Positions 28,510 to 38,512 are shown, numbered from the stretch's first letter. The stretch is 64,000 nucleotides of DNA from Sanguibacter keddieii DSM 10542 (GCF_000024925.1 NC_013521.1:2728001-2792000); one strand, 5' to 3'. Made by a program: numbers and translations. Notes: generated by a model from the letters alone, not told the origin.

Positions 28510-28713
28510 TGGCTCTCTGTCGCCCCTCTGTGCTTCGGGTGCGCAGGCGGGTTCGCTCGCGCGCTGTTCTGGGGATCCCTGCCGCTCGCGGCACCACCGC
28601 CAGGACCCGGCGAGCGGAGTCCTGAGGTGTCGACGGCTGTCGACAGCCGCAGACGGGCGCCGGCAGGTGCCGACGGGTGCCGAGCGGTCCGACGGGATGC
28701 TCGACCCCCCAGC
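28510..28713. other. Spacer between ssb and ettA
   Basis: These 204 bases carry the probable ettA promoter. I see no RNA gene, strong hairpin or additional open frame with protein-like composition. Confidence 0.4.
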
Positions 28714-29349
28714 CTACGCGCTCATCGGCTGGTCCGTCTCGGGCGGTGCGGGCACCGGGCTCTCGCCGTCCGCGCCCGTGTCGTCTCCCGGGCCCGTCTG
28801 CTGCTCGGCGTCGCGGTCGCCGTCGGGCGCACCGGGCTCGACCGGGGCCCCGGTCGCCCAGGGGTCGTCCACGACGGTCAGGCCGGGTGCACCGAGACCG
28901 GCCGAGCCGGTCGACGTCCCCGGGCCTGCACCCGGACCAGGTGCCGCGCCCACGCCCCGTGAGGACGACGCGTCAGCAGCCGGGAGGTGCACGGTGTGGC
29001 GGAAGGTCGCCTGACCGCGGGTGAGGTCTGGCCCGAGCGCGTCCGCCTCGACCACCAGGGTGGTGCGGGGACCGTCCGGCGACTCCCAGGTCTCGGTCGC
29101 GAAGGTCCCGTGCACCACGACGGGGTCGGACCTGCGCAGCGACTCGGCCACGTTGACCGCGGCGGTCCGCCACGACTTCACGGTGTACCAGGTGGTGGCG
29201 CCGTCGACCCAGGCCTCCTGGGAGCGGTCGAAGTAGCGCTTGGTGCTGCCCAGCCGGAACACCGTGAACGACGTGCCGTTCTGGGTGACGACGTGCCGGG
29301 GCTGGGTCCCCACCCAGCCGGAGACGGTGATCTTCGTGTCGATGCTCAT
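28714..29349 (-). CDS. ssb: Single-stranded DNA-binding protein, accessory type
   Basis: A 211-residue protein with an N-terminal OB fold (about residues 1-115): ITVSGWVGTQPRHV, FRLGSTKRYFDR, TTWYTVKSWRT and VVVHGTF align with bacterial SSB. The C-terminal half is Gly/Pro/Ala-rich and acidic; the end is not the DDDIPF-type tip of the replicative SSB, so this is probably the second, accessory SSB of actinobacteria. ATG at 29349 is preceded by GGAGGAC. It is 131 bases from the stop of the second YfjP-type GTPase on the same strand. A role in recombination or chromosome segregation is inferred from family knowledge. Confidence 0.9.
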   Translation of the reverse strand: MSIDTKITVSGWVGTQPRHVVTQNGTSFTVFRLGSTKRYFDRSQEAWVDGATTWYTVKSWRTAAVNVAESLRRSDPVVVHGTFATETWESPDGPRTTLVVEADALGPDLTRGQATFRHTVHLPAADASSSRGVGAAPGPGAGPGTSTGSAGLGAPGLTVVDDPWATGAPVEPGAPDGDRDAEQQTGPGDDTGADGESPVPAPPETDQPMSA

Positions 29350-29481
29350 GCGTCCTCCAGGACCGTGGACGTCCCTGTCGGACGTCGGGAGGTCGAGCAT
29401 CGCGCGGAGGCTGTCAGCGTGACAGGGACGAGGGCGCGCGCTGTGGACGAGCCCCTCGCGCTCCCCGGGTGTGGACGGGCG

Positions 29482-31059
29482 TCAGGCGCTCGGGGTCGCC
29501 CCTCGGCCAGCGCTGTCCCGGACCGAGAGGGCCGACTCGCGCACGGTGCGGTGCTCGTCGAGGACCGTCTGCGCCGGACGCGCGAGCGTCGCCTCGACCG
29601 AGGTGCGCAGCGCGGAGAGGGCGGCGGACCGGACGGTCTCCGCCCGCTCCTCGGCCGCGGCGGACCGCACCCGAGACCCGACCAGGAGCAGGACGACCGC
29701 GACGAGCCCGGCTGCCACGGCAGCAGCGGCACCGATCGCCGCGAGGGTCTGGTCGAGGTCGAGGACCTCGGTCACCACGAGGACCGCGAAGACCACGGCG
29801 AGCGCCGCGACGCCGAGGACCCACCAGGCGGCGGTCCGCAGGCTGCGGGCGCGCGCGGACGGCGTCGCGTCGACCGGGACGTCGTCGAGGGAGGCGAGCA
29901 GGGACGCGGAGAGCGACTCCTGGTCCGGCACGGCGTCGTCGACGGACTGCGCCCACGCCGGGCGCATGCCGTCGGTGACCTTGCTGAGCCACCGGCTCCG
30001 GATCACCCGGACGGCGGACTCCTGCGGGCTGCGGAACTGGGGCGCGCGGCCCGCGGCACGGCCGGACCGCACGCTCGCACGCACGTCGTCGGCGACCGCC
30101 TGCACGCCGACGGCGACCGCGACACGGTCGACCTCGCCGGAGACGAGCGGGGCGACCTCGACGAGGACGTTCGGCGGGACCTCCTCGGCGATCCGGCGAC
30201 CCTCGCGGTCGAGCTCGTCCGCGAGACGGCGCGCGGCGACGCTGCGCCGGCTCACCGCGTCGCGCAGGGTCTCGCGGAGCTCGTCGATGCCCTCGCCGGT
30301 GCGCGCGGACACCGCGCGGACGTCCACCCCGACGAGGCCGTCCTCGCGCAGCAGGCGGGACACGTCGGCGACCAGTGCGTCCCGACCGGACGCGGCGACG
30401 GTGTCGATCTGGTTGAGCACGACGATCATCGAGGCCTCTGCGCCCACGAAGGACTGCAGGTACCCGGCGTGGAGCGCCTCGTCGGCGTACTTCTGCGGGT
30501 CGACCACCCAGATGAGGAGGTCGACGAGCGGCAGGATGCGGTCGACGATCTCGCGGTGCGCCGAGGCGATCGAGTCGTGGTCGGGGAGGTCCAGGAGGAT
30601 CAGGCCCGCGAGGGGGGCCTCCTCGGCGCCGTCCAGCTCGGAGTCCCGGCTGATGCGGCGCTCGGGGTCGACCTCGAGCCAGTCCAGCAGCGGGGTCGCG
30701 TCGTCGCTCCACGAGCACGCGGTGACGCGGGCCGTGGTGGGACGCCGGACGCCGACGTCCGCGAAGGTCAGCCGGGAGACGGCGTTGAAGGTGCTCGACT
30801 TGCCCGACCCGGTCCCGCCGGCGAGCGCCACGATCGTGTGGTCGACGCCGAGCGCGAGACGCTCGTCGGCACCGGACAGCACCGCTCGGGCGTGCTCGGC
30901 CACCTGCGGGTCGAGCCTGCCGCCCGCGACCTCGAGGGCGCGCCGGAGGTTGGCGACGTGCTCGGTGTACCGGGCGCCGTCGGTCGCGTCGGCGTCGGCT
31001 GCCCGACGGGCGGGACGGGTCTCGGTCGAGGTCACGGGGTGCTCCTGGGGAGTGGTCAT
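29482..31059 (-). CDS. YfjP-type GTPase with C-terminal membrane helices (module copy 2)
   Basis: A 525-residue paralogue of the gene at 22805-24427. GTPase motifs are GGTGSGKSST (G1), VRRPTTARVT (G2), LLDLPDHDS (G3) and NQID (G4). Shared diagnostic text includes LLIWVVDPQKYAD, which is almost identical in the first copy. Two C-terminal hydrophobic helices (about 395-420 and 427-450) are followed by a helical tail. ATG at 31059 overlaps the TGA stop of the upstream dynamin-like gene by four bases (ATGA). The repeated order and overlap show the two-gene module was duplicated as a unit. Its function is probably at the membrane. Confidence 0.85.
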   Translation of the reverse strand: MTTPQEHPVTSTETRPARRAADADATDGARYTEHVANLRRALEVAGGRLDPQVAEHARAVLSGADERLALGVDHTIVALAGGTGSGKSSTFNAVSRLTFADVGVRRPTTARVTACSWSDDATPLLDWLEVDPERRISRDSELDGAEEAPLAGLILLDLPDHDSIASAHREIVDRILPLVDLLIWVVDPQKYADEALHAGYLQSFVGAEASMIVVLNQIDTVAASGRDALVADVSRLLREDGLVGVDVRAVSARTGEGIDELRETLRDAVSRRSVAARRLADELDREGRRIAEEVPPNVLVEVAPLVSGEVDRVAVAVGVQAVADDVRASVRSGRAAGRAPQFRSPQESAVRVIRSRWLSKVTDGMRPAWAQSVDDAVPDQESLSASLLASLDDVPVDATPSARARSLRTAAWWVLGVAALAVVFAVLVVTEVLDLDQTLAAIGAAAAVAAGLVAVVLLLVGSRVRSAAAEERAETVRSAALSALRTSVEATLARPAQTVLDEHRTVRESALSVRDSAGRGATPSA

Positions 31060-32711
31060 GTCAGCTGGGCCAGCTCGGCGAGCCGGACGCGCAGCCCGAT
31101 CGCTGCGTCGTCGGCGAGGGCGGGGTGGTCGAGCGCGGCGAGGACCGGCAGCGCCTGCGCGAGGACGGCAGCCTCGGCGGCGTCGGCGAGACGGCTCGTC
31201 ACCTCCGGGCTGAGGTCGCGCCCGTCGTTGCCGAGCAGCCGGCCCAGGAGGTCCTCGGCCGGCGCGAGCCCGACCGCCGAGGCCAGCAGGACCGCCGTGA
31301 GCCCGTCGCGCCCGAAGGCACGGACCGCCGAGGCGTTCTGCTTGCCGACGGCGACGTCGACGCGCTCGATGTCGGCCCGGGCCGCCTCGACCCACGCGTC
31401 GACGGCCTGCTGCGCCGCCGCGTCGTCCTGCGCCTCGGTGACCTCGGGGACGAGCCCACGTCCTCCCGGGAGTGCCTCGAGGGCGTCCCGGAGAGCAGAG
31501 CGTGCGTCGTCGGTGGCCACCGTGAGGATCGCGGTCGCGGCCTCCCGGACGGTGTCGGTCAGACCCTGGAGGTGCTCCTCTCGAGACCGTCCGCGCCGCG
31601 CGGAGCCGCGTGCCACGCCGGACCGCGAGATCGACTTGTCGAGCCGCGCGGGCTCGGAGACCTGTGACCAGCGGGTCTCGACCGCGCCGAGCGCCAGACG
31701 CCCCGACTCGACCACCAGGCGGGTGGCCTGGGCGACCTGCGGCAGCGCCGCCTCGGTGGCGATCCGCAGGCGGACGGCCGCGGTGTGCTGCGCCTCGACG
31801 TGCTCGCTCAGCTCGTCGACCCAGGGCGGGAGCGCCGCGAGAGAGCCGCGGAGCGTCCGCAGGATGACCGAGCGGGCACGGTCTGCCCCGCCGAGGGTGC
31901 GCAGCCAGCGCTCGATGGGCGCGACCGACGACGCGTCGAGGAGGCCCTCGTGGGGACCGGCGTCGGGCACCACGAACAGCGGGGCGCTCTCCATGCGGTG
32001 CTCGCGGAGCCGGTTGAGCAGGTCACCGCGCACGGTCGTCAGCGAGGCCTTCGGGGCGCGGTTGAGCACCATGGCGACGGTCGCGCCACGCTCCATCGCT
32101 CCCTCGAGGGTGCGCCAGGGCAGCGCGTCGCCGTAGCGGGCCGCGGTCGTGACGAACAGCCAGAGGTCGGCGCCCTCGAGCAGCCGGCTCGCGGTCTCGC
32201 GGTTCTCGTCGAGCACGGAGTCGAGGTCGGGGGCGTCGAGCAGCGCGATGCCGCGCGGGACGTTGACGTTGGCGACCGACCGGACCGTCGCCACGAGCGG
32301 TGTGCCCTCGATGATCTCGGCGTCCTGCGGGTTGTAGACCACGACAGGCTCGCGGGTGGTCGGGCGGATGACCGACGCCTCGGAGACCTCCTCGTGGAGG
32401 AGAGAGTTGAGCAGGGTCGACTTCCCGGCGCCGGTCGAGCCGGCGATCACGACGACCGCGGGGCTCGAGAGCTCCTTGAGGCGCGGGAGGAGGTGGTCGT
32501 CGAGCTGGTCGACGAGGCGCGAGCGCTGGCCGGCTGCGTCGTCGGCGCCGTCGATCGCGAGCGGCAGCTCGACGGCCGCCACGTCGCGGCGGAGGTCGGT
32601 CACCACGTCGAAGACGGTGACGTGCGGCTCGGCGGCGTCGGCGCTCGCCCCGGTGGTCCCCTGCGACGGGCCTGCCGACCCCTGGGACTGACGACCGCTG
32701 CTGATGCTCAC
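31056..32711 (-). CDS. Dynamin-family GTPase (module copy 2)
   Basis: A 551-residue protein with an N-terminal dynamin-like GTPase: AGSTGAGKSTLLNSL (G1), SVIRPTTREPVVVY (G2), LLDAPDLDS (G3), and DLWLFVTTAARYGDALPW, nearly matching copy 1. The rest is helical; a weak hydrophobic stretch near residues 480-500 may contact the membrane. It lacks the long Pro-rich tail of copy 1. GTG at 32711 is inferred from homology (VSISSGRQ); the ribosome site is weak, so the start could move. It heads the second pair and overlaps the YfjP-type gene by four bases. Regulation is not visible. Confidence 0.82.
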   Translation of the reverse strand: MSISSGRQSQGSAGPSQGTTGASADAAEPHVTVFDVVTDLRRDVAAVELPLAIDGADDAAGQRSRLVDQLDDHLLPRLKELSSPAVVVIAGSTGAGKSTLLNSLLHEEVSEASVIRPTTREPVVVYNPQDAEIIEGTPLVATVRSVANVNVPRGIALLDAPDLDSVLDENRETASRLLEGADLWLFVTTAARYGDALPWRTLEGAMERGATVAMVLNRAPKASLTTVRGDLLNRLREHRMESAPLFVVPDAGPHEGLLDASSVAPIERWLRTLGGADRARSVILRTLRGSLAALPPWVDELSEHVEAQHTAAVRLRIATEAALPQVAQATRLVVESGRLALGAVETRWSQVSEPARLDKSISRSGVARGSARRGRSREEHLQGLTDTVREAATAILTVATDDARSALRDALEALPGGRGLVPEVTEAQDDAAAQQAVDAWVEAARADIERVDVAVGKQNASAVRAFGRDGLTAVLLASAVGLAPAEDLLGRLLGNDGRDLSPEVTSRLADAAEAAVLAQALPVLAALDHPALADDAAIGLRVRLAELAQLT

Positions 32712-32775
32712 CCGACGATTCTCGCCCGCAACGGTGGTCAGGCCAAACGCGCGCGCCGGGTGAGGGCCGACGACC

Positions 32776-33723
32776 TCAGACGGTGGTGGCACCCGTGGAC
32801 GTCAGCCTGGCACGGAGGGCATCCACGATGTCCGGTTCGCCGCAGACGGCCCGGGCGTACCCCTCGACCGAGCCGTAGGCCTCCTCGACGGCGTGCAGCG
32901 CGGTCTCGAGGTACTCGGGCCGGACGGTGGTCACGGCGTCCCAGAAGGCCGGGTCGAGGCCGGGGACGTCGGGCAGCGTCGCCGCGAGCGTCGTGGCAGA
33001 CGCCGCCGAGCGCAGGTACTCCGCCATGACGTCCTCCGGTGCGACGCCGCACAGGAGCTGGACCACCGCGACGACCCAGCCGGTCCGGTCCTTGCCTGCC
33101 GAGCAGTGGACGAGCACGGCGCCCTGCTCGTCGGCGATGGTGCGCAGCGCTCCGGCGACCGCCGCGTGGGCGGCAGGGTCCGTGGCGAACCCGGCGTAGA
33201 GGCGCAGCATCACGGACCTCCCCGCAGCCGCGGGGTCCCCTGCACCGACGAGCTGCTTGACGAGCGCGAGCGGGTCGGCCACCGCTCCCCCGTCGCCCGA
33301 GGCGTCAGAGGTGTCGGCGCCGGGCGAGGGGCTCGTACCGCCGAAGGGGAGCCGGACCTGGCGGGCCCCGGGCGGGAGGCGGTCGGCGCCGTCGCGGGCG
33401 ATCTCGTCGTCGCCGCGCAGGTCGAGGACCGCGGTGACGCCGAGGTCGGCGACCGCGTCGACCCCGGCGGGGTCGAGCCGGCTCAGGGAGGCGGAGCGGA
33501 GCAGCACCCCGGGACGGAGCAGCACCCCCGGACGGAGCCTTGCGCCGCCGTCTGCGCCCGAGGCACCGACGTCGCGGACGTTCCAGGTCCCCGGGACGTC
33601 GAGACCGGGGCCACCGGCCTCGAGAGGTGCAGCCGTCTCGGTGGCGCTGGTCGTCTGGTCCGTCGCGCCGGTGGTGCCGGCGGTTCCCGTGGTGCCGGTG
33701 GTCGTCCCCGTGGTGCTGTGCAT
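32776..33723 (-). CDS. PtpB-like tyrosine/phosphoinositide phosphatase
   Basis: A 315-residue DSP/PtpB-family phosphatase. The catalytic loop is HCSAGKDRTGW (Cys nucleophile, Arg at the loop end), and the N-terminal NVRDVGA and AVLDLRGDDEI motifs match the M. tuberculosis PtpB group that hydrolyses phosphotyrosine and phosphoinositides. The first 25 residues are a Thr/Gly-rich repeat without homology. An 18-bp tandem duplication creates LRPGVLLRPGVLL near residue 65. ATG at 33723 follows GGAGGAGAG. It lies next to the surface-protein gene on the same strand and has no signal peptide. Confidence 0.87.
   Translation of the reverse strand: MHSTTGTTTGTTGTAGTTGATDQTTSATETAAPLEAGGPGLDVPGTWNVRDVGASGADGGARLRPGVLLRPGVLLRSASLSRLDPAGVDAVADLGVTAVLDLRGDDEIARDGADRLPPGARQVRLPFGGTSPSPGADTSDASGDGGAVADPLALVKQLVGAGDPAAAGRSVMLRLYAGFATDPAAHAAVAGALRTIADEQGAVLVHCSAGKDRTGWVVAVVQLLCGVAPEDVMAEYLRSAASATTLAATLPDVPGLDPAFWDAVTTVRPEYLETALHAVEEAYGSVEGYARAVCGEPDIVDALRARLTSTGATTV
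33497..33532. repeat. In-frame 18-bp tandem duplication within the phosphatase gene
   Basis: Units 33497-33514 and 33515-33532 differ at a single base and add one extra LRPGVL copy to the protein. A partial third unit (CGGAGC) follows. Confidence 0.8.
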
Positions 33724-33916
33724 GGCTGCTCTCTCCTCCGCCGGTCTGGAGCACCCACCATGGCACGGGAGGTGACCGGTGAGTAGCCGAGACGGCTCCG
33801 TCACGGTGCTCTGCGGGCCCAGACCGGTGCGCTCGGCCCGGCACGCAGACGACGGGTCTCGGAGACTGCGCTCCTCGACCCGCCGCCTGCGTCCTGGGAC
33901 CGGTACCGCTGCCGCG

Positions 33917-36900
33917 CTACAGCTGATCGCTCCGACGCAGGCCGTCGGCGGCTCCGCGTCGGCGGCGCGGGGCCACCAGCATCGCGCCGAGCACGAGCAG
34001 CCCCGCACCGAGGAGCACGGTCGCCCCGAGCTCCGGGCCGGTCCTGGGCAGGTACCACGGCCCCTGCCCGACCGTGGTGCCACCACCGGTCACCGTGACG
34101 GGCGCCGCAGGCGTCGTCGGCGGGACGACGACCGGCGGGTTGGCGTCGCAGTCAGGTGTGGCCGGCGGGTACACCAGCGTCGACCCGGTGGACGGGTTGA
34201 CCCTCACCTCGACGACGGTCTCGCCGCGGAGCTCGTAGAACGGGGCAGACGGGTCGAGGACCCACGTGCCGTCGCCCTGCTGCGTCCACCCGGGCCACGC
34301 GACGGGGTCGCCCTCGGCGTCGACCGCCGCACCGGGCCACAGCTGCTCGCCGGTGATGGTGTCACCGGGCACCCAGCCCTCGGGGACGTCGACGCGGTCC
34401 ACCTGGGAGGCGCCGTCCGCGAGGATCGCGGCGGTGTCGGACGCGTCGATCAGGGGGTCACGGTCCTCGTACGCCGCCGCGGTCCACCAGACGAGCGCGA
34501 CGACCGGCTGGGCCTCGACCCGCGAGGGGGTGAGCTCGTAGCGCACGTACGGGGTGTCGTTCACGCAGACCGCGAGCGCCTGTACCGCGACCGACCGCAC
34601 GAGCACGGTGTCCGTCGCGCAGTTGTCGTCCGGGTGCGCCTCGGTGCCCTCGGAGGTCACGCACGCGGTGTTGACGAGGTCTTCGTGCGCTCCCCCGGGA
34701 GCGACCCGCGGGACGTCGCCGACGACCACCGAGTAGGTGAAGGTCGAGACGGAGCCCGGCTCGAGGTCACCGTCGGAGGTCGCGACGAGCACGCCGTCGA
34801 CCACGTCGCCGGTCCACCCGTCGGGGACCACGAGGCTGTCGTCGACGTAGTCGACCGCGTCCGGCAGCGGGTCGGTGAGCGTCGCCCCGGCGACCGGGTC
34901 GACGCCGACGTCGGTGACCTCGACCGTGTAGGTGACCTGCTCGCCCTTGCCGGAGTCGACCGCGTCGTCGACGAGCCCGTCGTGGGTCTTGGCGACCGAC
35001 AGGTCGACCTCGCCCGTCGGGTGGTCGGTCTCGCAGTCGTCGGCGGCAGGGTCGTCGAGGAGCGCCTGGACGAAGGCGGCGTCGGCGAGGTCGTTCCCGA
35101 GCGGCGGCACCTCTGCCGGGCAGCGTCCGCCCGGTGTGCTGACGGTCACCACGTTGTGGAGGGAGCCGGCGGTGTCGACCTCGGAGACGAGCACCGAGTA
35201 CTCGACGGTCGCCTCGCCGGCGTCGACCAGGAGGTCGGGGACGAGCCACGTGAGCTGCTGGGTCTCGGGGTCGTAGGTGAGGCTCGGGTCGAGGGGGTCG
35301 ACGAGCGTGGCGTCGTCGAGGACGTCGCCGAGGTCGTCGACGGCGGTGGCGCCGGTGACGTCGACCGCGCCGTCGTTGGTGGCGTGGAGCGTGTAGGTGA
35401 CGGTCTGCCCCTCGACGACGGCGGCGCCGTCGCCGGGGTCGCTCGACTTGGACAGCAGCCACGAGGGCGGCGGGGTGGCGTCGTCGTTGACGAAGACGCA
35501 GGTGGCGGAGTCGAGCGGTGCCAGGGACACCGACGTCGCGGGGACGTAGCTGTCACCCGGGCCGGTGCTGCACTCGAGGGAGGTCCGGTCGTACCCGCCC
35601 GGTCCGTTCTCGGACAGGTCGTACACGGTGCCGGGACGGACCTGGACGGTGACGCCCTCGGTCGAGCCCGTCACTCCCTCGGCGACGACGTCCTCGGGGA
35701 CCTCGCCGGTCGGGGTCGCGGTGAGCGTCCAGTCGGAGGGTCCTGCCGTGCCGGTGTCGTCGTTGACGACCTGCTTGACCAGGGTGAGGGTCGCGGACTG
35801 GTTGAGCGAGGTGCACCGGACCCGGAAGCCGAGGGGGACGGTGACGCCGCCGTTGATGCCGTCGTTGAACCCGGGGACCACGGTGCCGTCCTCGGTGACC
35901 TGCTCGCACTGCCAGGAGCCCGTCGAGGGAGGGACGAGCACCGCTCCCGGTCGGACGGTCTGCACGTAGCGTCCGTCGCCGGACTCCACGAGGGGGTAGC
36001 GCACGCCCGGGGTGACCAGGGCTGTCGCGCCAGGAGTTCCCGTCGCACCGGACGGACCGGGGAGGGACCCGTCCGGTGCGACGGCGTCGAGGGCCCATGC
36101 CGTGGGCAGGGCCGGTCCGCCGGCCACCTGCTTGACGAGCGTCAGCTCGGCCTCGCAGGTGACGGTGTTGGTGACCGTGTAGTGGTTGTCCTCGTCGCCG
36201 GCGGCGAGGGTCACGGTCGACGGGAGCGGGAGGTCGACGGTCTCGCCGTCGTGCTCGGTGATCCGTGACCCGGTCACCTCGCAGAGGTCGCGGCCGCTGA
36301 TCGTGGTGGTCTCGTCGACGGAGACGGTCGCGCCCTCCACGTAGCCCGTGCGGGGTGCCGACCAGCCCTGGTCGGTCCCGTCGAGGGTGAGGGCCGCGTC
36401 GAGCCCGATGGGCTGGTTGCCCTGCGTGTAGGTGGTCCCGTTGACCACCCACTCCTTGTCGACGGTGAGGCTCGCCTGCGGCTGCGGTGCCCGGTTGTAG
36501 ACCGTGCAGGTGATGGCAGCGGTGGCGGGCGCGTCGACGCTGAAGGCGAGCGGGTCGACCGGGTCGTTCGTGACGGTGACCGGGTCGCCCGAGGCGATGT
36601 CGGTGCAGACCGCGCGTGCCTCGCCCTGCGTGACGAGCGTGTAGCCGTCCTGCTGCTGCTCGGCGATGGTCACGGTCGCGCTCGACGAACCACCCGCGTA
36701 CCGGAGCGGGAAGTTCACCGCGCCGGTCCCGGCCACGGTCGTCCCGGTCTGGGTGGTCGGCGTGACGCCGGGGGTCGTGGTGCTCGCGTCGAAGGTCCAG
36801 CCACCCGCGGGGCGGGCGCCGGTGACGACCTCGCCGGTGGTGCTCGACGGCACCACCTGCTTGACGACGCTCACCGAGCCGTTGCACGCGCCGAGGGCCA

Positions 36901-38512
36901 GGGCCCGCAGCGCCTCGCCGGCCTCGGCGTAGTCGTCGGTCTGGTAGTAGTCCGAGCCGCCTGAGGGCCCGGAGATCGCCCGCAGGTTGTCGGGCGCCCC
37001 GCCGATGCCGTCGCCGACGCCGACCGCGATGACGCGGGTGCCCTCGGCCTTGACCGCGTTGGCGGAGAAGATGCCGTTCTCGACCTCGCGGAACCGGGTG
37101 AGGTCCCCCGGGCCCTCGTGGGCCGCGTAGACGGTGGGGTTGCCGTCGGTCAGGACGACCGCGACGTCGAAGGGGGTTGCTGACGCGGCGACCTGGTAGA
37201 GGCCGCGGTCCCAGTTGGTGTCGAAGCCGGCGGTGTAGGTGGCGATCCGGTTCTTCACGGTGTCGGCACCTGCGGTGGTCGACACCGGGGTGAGCCCGAG
37301 GTTCGCGCCGGTGGCGGCGGGGGCGTTGTCCGCGAAGGTGAAGAGCGCGACCGAGCTGGGGGTGCCGGTGAGCGAGTCGACGAATCCCGACGCAGCGCTG
37401 CGCATCGCGGCGATGTAGCGCCCGACCGAGCCGGACAGGTCGACCACGAGGGCGACGCGCAGGCCGCACTGCGGCGGGAGCCCTGGGTTCGCCAGGGAGC
37501 TCTGCCAGATGCCGCCCGAGGCGGTGAAACCACGTCCCGAGCTCACCATGAAGTCGGCGGTCGACGTGTAGGTCAGCCCACCGCGCAGACGGTCTCCCGT
37601 GCGGAACTGGTAGGTCTGGGAGGTGGTGTCTCCGCCGATCGCCAGCGTGGGGCTCGCGAAGTAGCCGCCGGGCGCGGCGCCGGCCTGGCGGACCCAGAAC
37701 CGGGCGTCGCGGTTCGCGCCGCCGTCGCCGGTCTCGGGGACCACGAAGCTGCAGTCGCCGCTCGCGTCCGACACGCACGTGGCCCACGGCTCGGTGCGCG
37801 GCGTCGTGGCACCGCCAGCACCGCCGTCGAAGAGCTGGAGGGTGACGCCGGCGAGCGGCGAGACCTGGGTGACGGACGTGCGGATCCCGCCCACCTTGAC
37901 GGTGACGACCGACTGGGTGGTGGTGGGGTCCGGCACGACGGCCGGGACGACGTCGTCGGCGAGCGTCTCCTCGGCCGGTGCTGCGGCACGGGCGGCAGGG
38001 CTGGTCTCGTCGGTGGGCTCCGGGTCGGGGTCGCTCGTCGGGTCCTCGACCACGGTCTCCTCGGGAGACTCCTCGGCCGGGGTCTGCGTGGCGGGGGTCT
38101 CGGGGGTCTCTACGACCGGTGGCTCGACCGCGGGAGGCTCCGGGACGACGGGTGTCTCGGGCTCGGGGACCACGGGAGCGGCCGGCTCCTCGGACGGCGC
38201 GGGGACCTCGGGGACGGACTGCTGCTCCTCAGGTGGTGCGACCGCGTCTGCCCCGGGGTCGACCACCGTCGTCTGCGACGGGTCGACGGCCGCGAGCTCC
38301 TCCGGGGTCGGTGCGGGCGCCGTGCTGCGGGCCGCCTGCGACGGGTCGGTCTGCTCGGCCGACGACGCCAGCGCGGGAGGGAGAGCAGCGCCGCTCACCA
38401 GCCCGCCGAGCACGAGCGTCGGCACCAGCACGAGCGCGACCCGCGCCCTCGGTACCAGGGCGCGCACCGCCCGGAGGCCCGACGGGCCTGCACTTCGCGT
38501 TCGTGTCTTCAT
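33917..38512 (-). CDS. Large LPXTG-anchored surface protein with vWA domain
   Basis: A 1531-residue cell-wall protein. A signal peptide (basic start, hydrophobic 24-42, cleavage near ALASSA at about 50) is followed by a Pro/Glu/Thr-rich stretch to about 195. A first beta domain comes next, then a von Willebrand A domain from about 348 with the MIDAS motif DLSGS at 358-362. Several immunoglobulin-like domains of the SpaA/Cna-B and DUF11 types (SVVKQV, TLVKQV and FTYSVVVGD repeats) lead to the sorting signal LPRTG at 1488-1492, a hydrophobic helix and an RRRR tail. This layout fits a pilus-tip adhesin or large adhesin attached by sortase. GGGGAAGG precedes the ATG. No sortase gene is in the window. 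Confidence 0.9.
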   Translation of the reverse strand: MKTRTRSAGPSGLRAVRALVPRARVALVLVPTLVLGGLVSGAALPPALASSAEQTDPSQAARSTAPAPTPEELAAVDPSQTTVVDPGADAVAPPEEQQSVPEVPAPSEEPAAPVVPEPETPVVPEPPAVEPPVVETPETPATQTPAEESPEETVVEDPTSDPDPEPTDETSPAARAAAPAEETLADDVVPAVVPDPTTTQSVVTVKVGGIRTSVTQVSPLAGVTLQLFDGGAGGATTPRTEPWATCVSDASGDCSFVVPETGDGGANRDARFWVRQAGAAPGGYFASPTLAIGGDTTSQTYQFRTGDRLRGGLTYTSTADFMVSSGRGFTASGGIWQSSLANPGLPPQCGLRVALVVDLSGSVGRYIAAMRSAASGFVDSLTGTPSSVALFTFADNAPAATGANLGLTPVSTTAGADTVKNRIATYTAGFDTNWDRGLYQVAASATPFDVAVVLTDGNPTVYAAHEGPGDLTRFREVENGIFSANAVKAEGTRVIAVGVGDGIGGAPDNLRAISGPSGGSDYYQTDDYAEAGEALRALALGACNGSVSVVKQVVPSSTTGEVVTGARPAGGWTFDASTTTPGVTPTTQTGTTVAGTGAVNFPLRYAGGSSSATVTIAEQQQDGYTLVTQGEARAVCTDIASGDPVTVTNDPVDPLAFSVDAPATAAITCTVYNRAPQPQASLTVDKEWVVNGTTYTQGNQPIGLDAALTLDGTDQGWSAPRTGYVEGATVSVDETTTISGRDLCEVTGSRITEHDGETVDLPLPSTVTLAAGDEDNHYTVTNTVTCEAELTLVKQVAGGPALPTAWALDAVAPDGSLPGPSGATGTPGATALVTPGVRYPLVESGDGRYVQTVRPGAVLVPPSTGSWQCEQVTEDGTVVPGFNDGINGGVTVPLGFRVRCTSLNQSATLTLVKQVVNDDTGTAGPSDWTLTATPTGEVPEDVVAEGVTGSTEGVTVQVRPGTVYDLSENGPGGYDRTSLECSTGPGDSYVPATSVSLAPLDSATCVFVNDDATPPPSWLLSKSSDPGDGAAVVEGQTVTYTLHATNDGAVDVTGATAVDDLGDVLDDATLVDPLDPSLTYDPETQQLTWLVPDLLVDAGEATVEYSVLVSEVDTAGSLHNVVTVSTPGGRCPAEVPPLGNDLADAAFVQALLDDPAADDCETDHPTGEVDLSVAKTHDGLVDDAVDSGKGEQVTYTVEVTDVGVDPVAGATLTDPLPDAVDYVDDSLVVPDGWTGDVVDGVLVATSDGDLEPGSVSTFTYSVVVGDVPRVAPGGAHEDLVNTACVTSEGTEAHPDDNCATDTVLVRSVAVQALAVCVNDTPYVRYELTPSRVEAQPVVALVWWTAAAYEDRDPLIDASDTAAILADGASQVDRVDVPEGWVPGDTITGEQLWPGAAVDAEGDPVAWPGWTQQGDGTWVLDPSAPFYELRGETVVEVRVNPSTGSTLVYPPATPDCDANPPVVVPPTTPAAPVTVTGGGTTVGQGPWYLPRTGPELGATVLLGAGLLVLGAMLVAPRRRRGAADGLRRSDQL

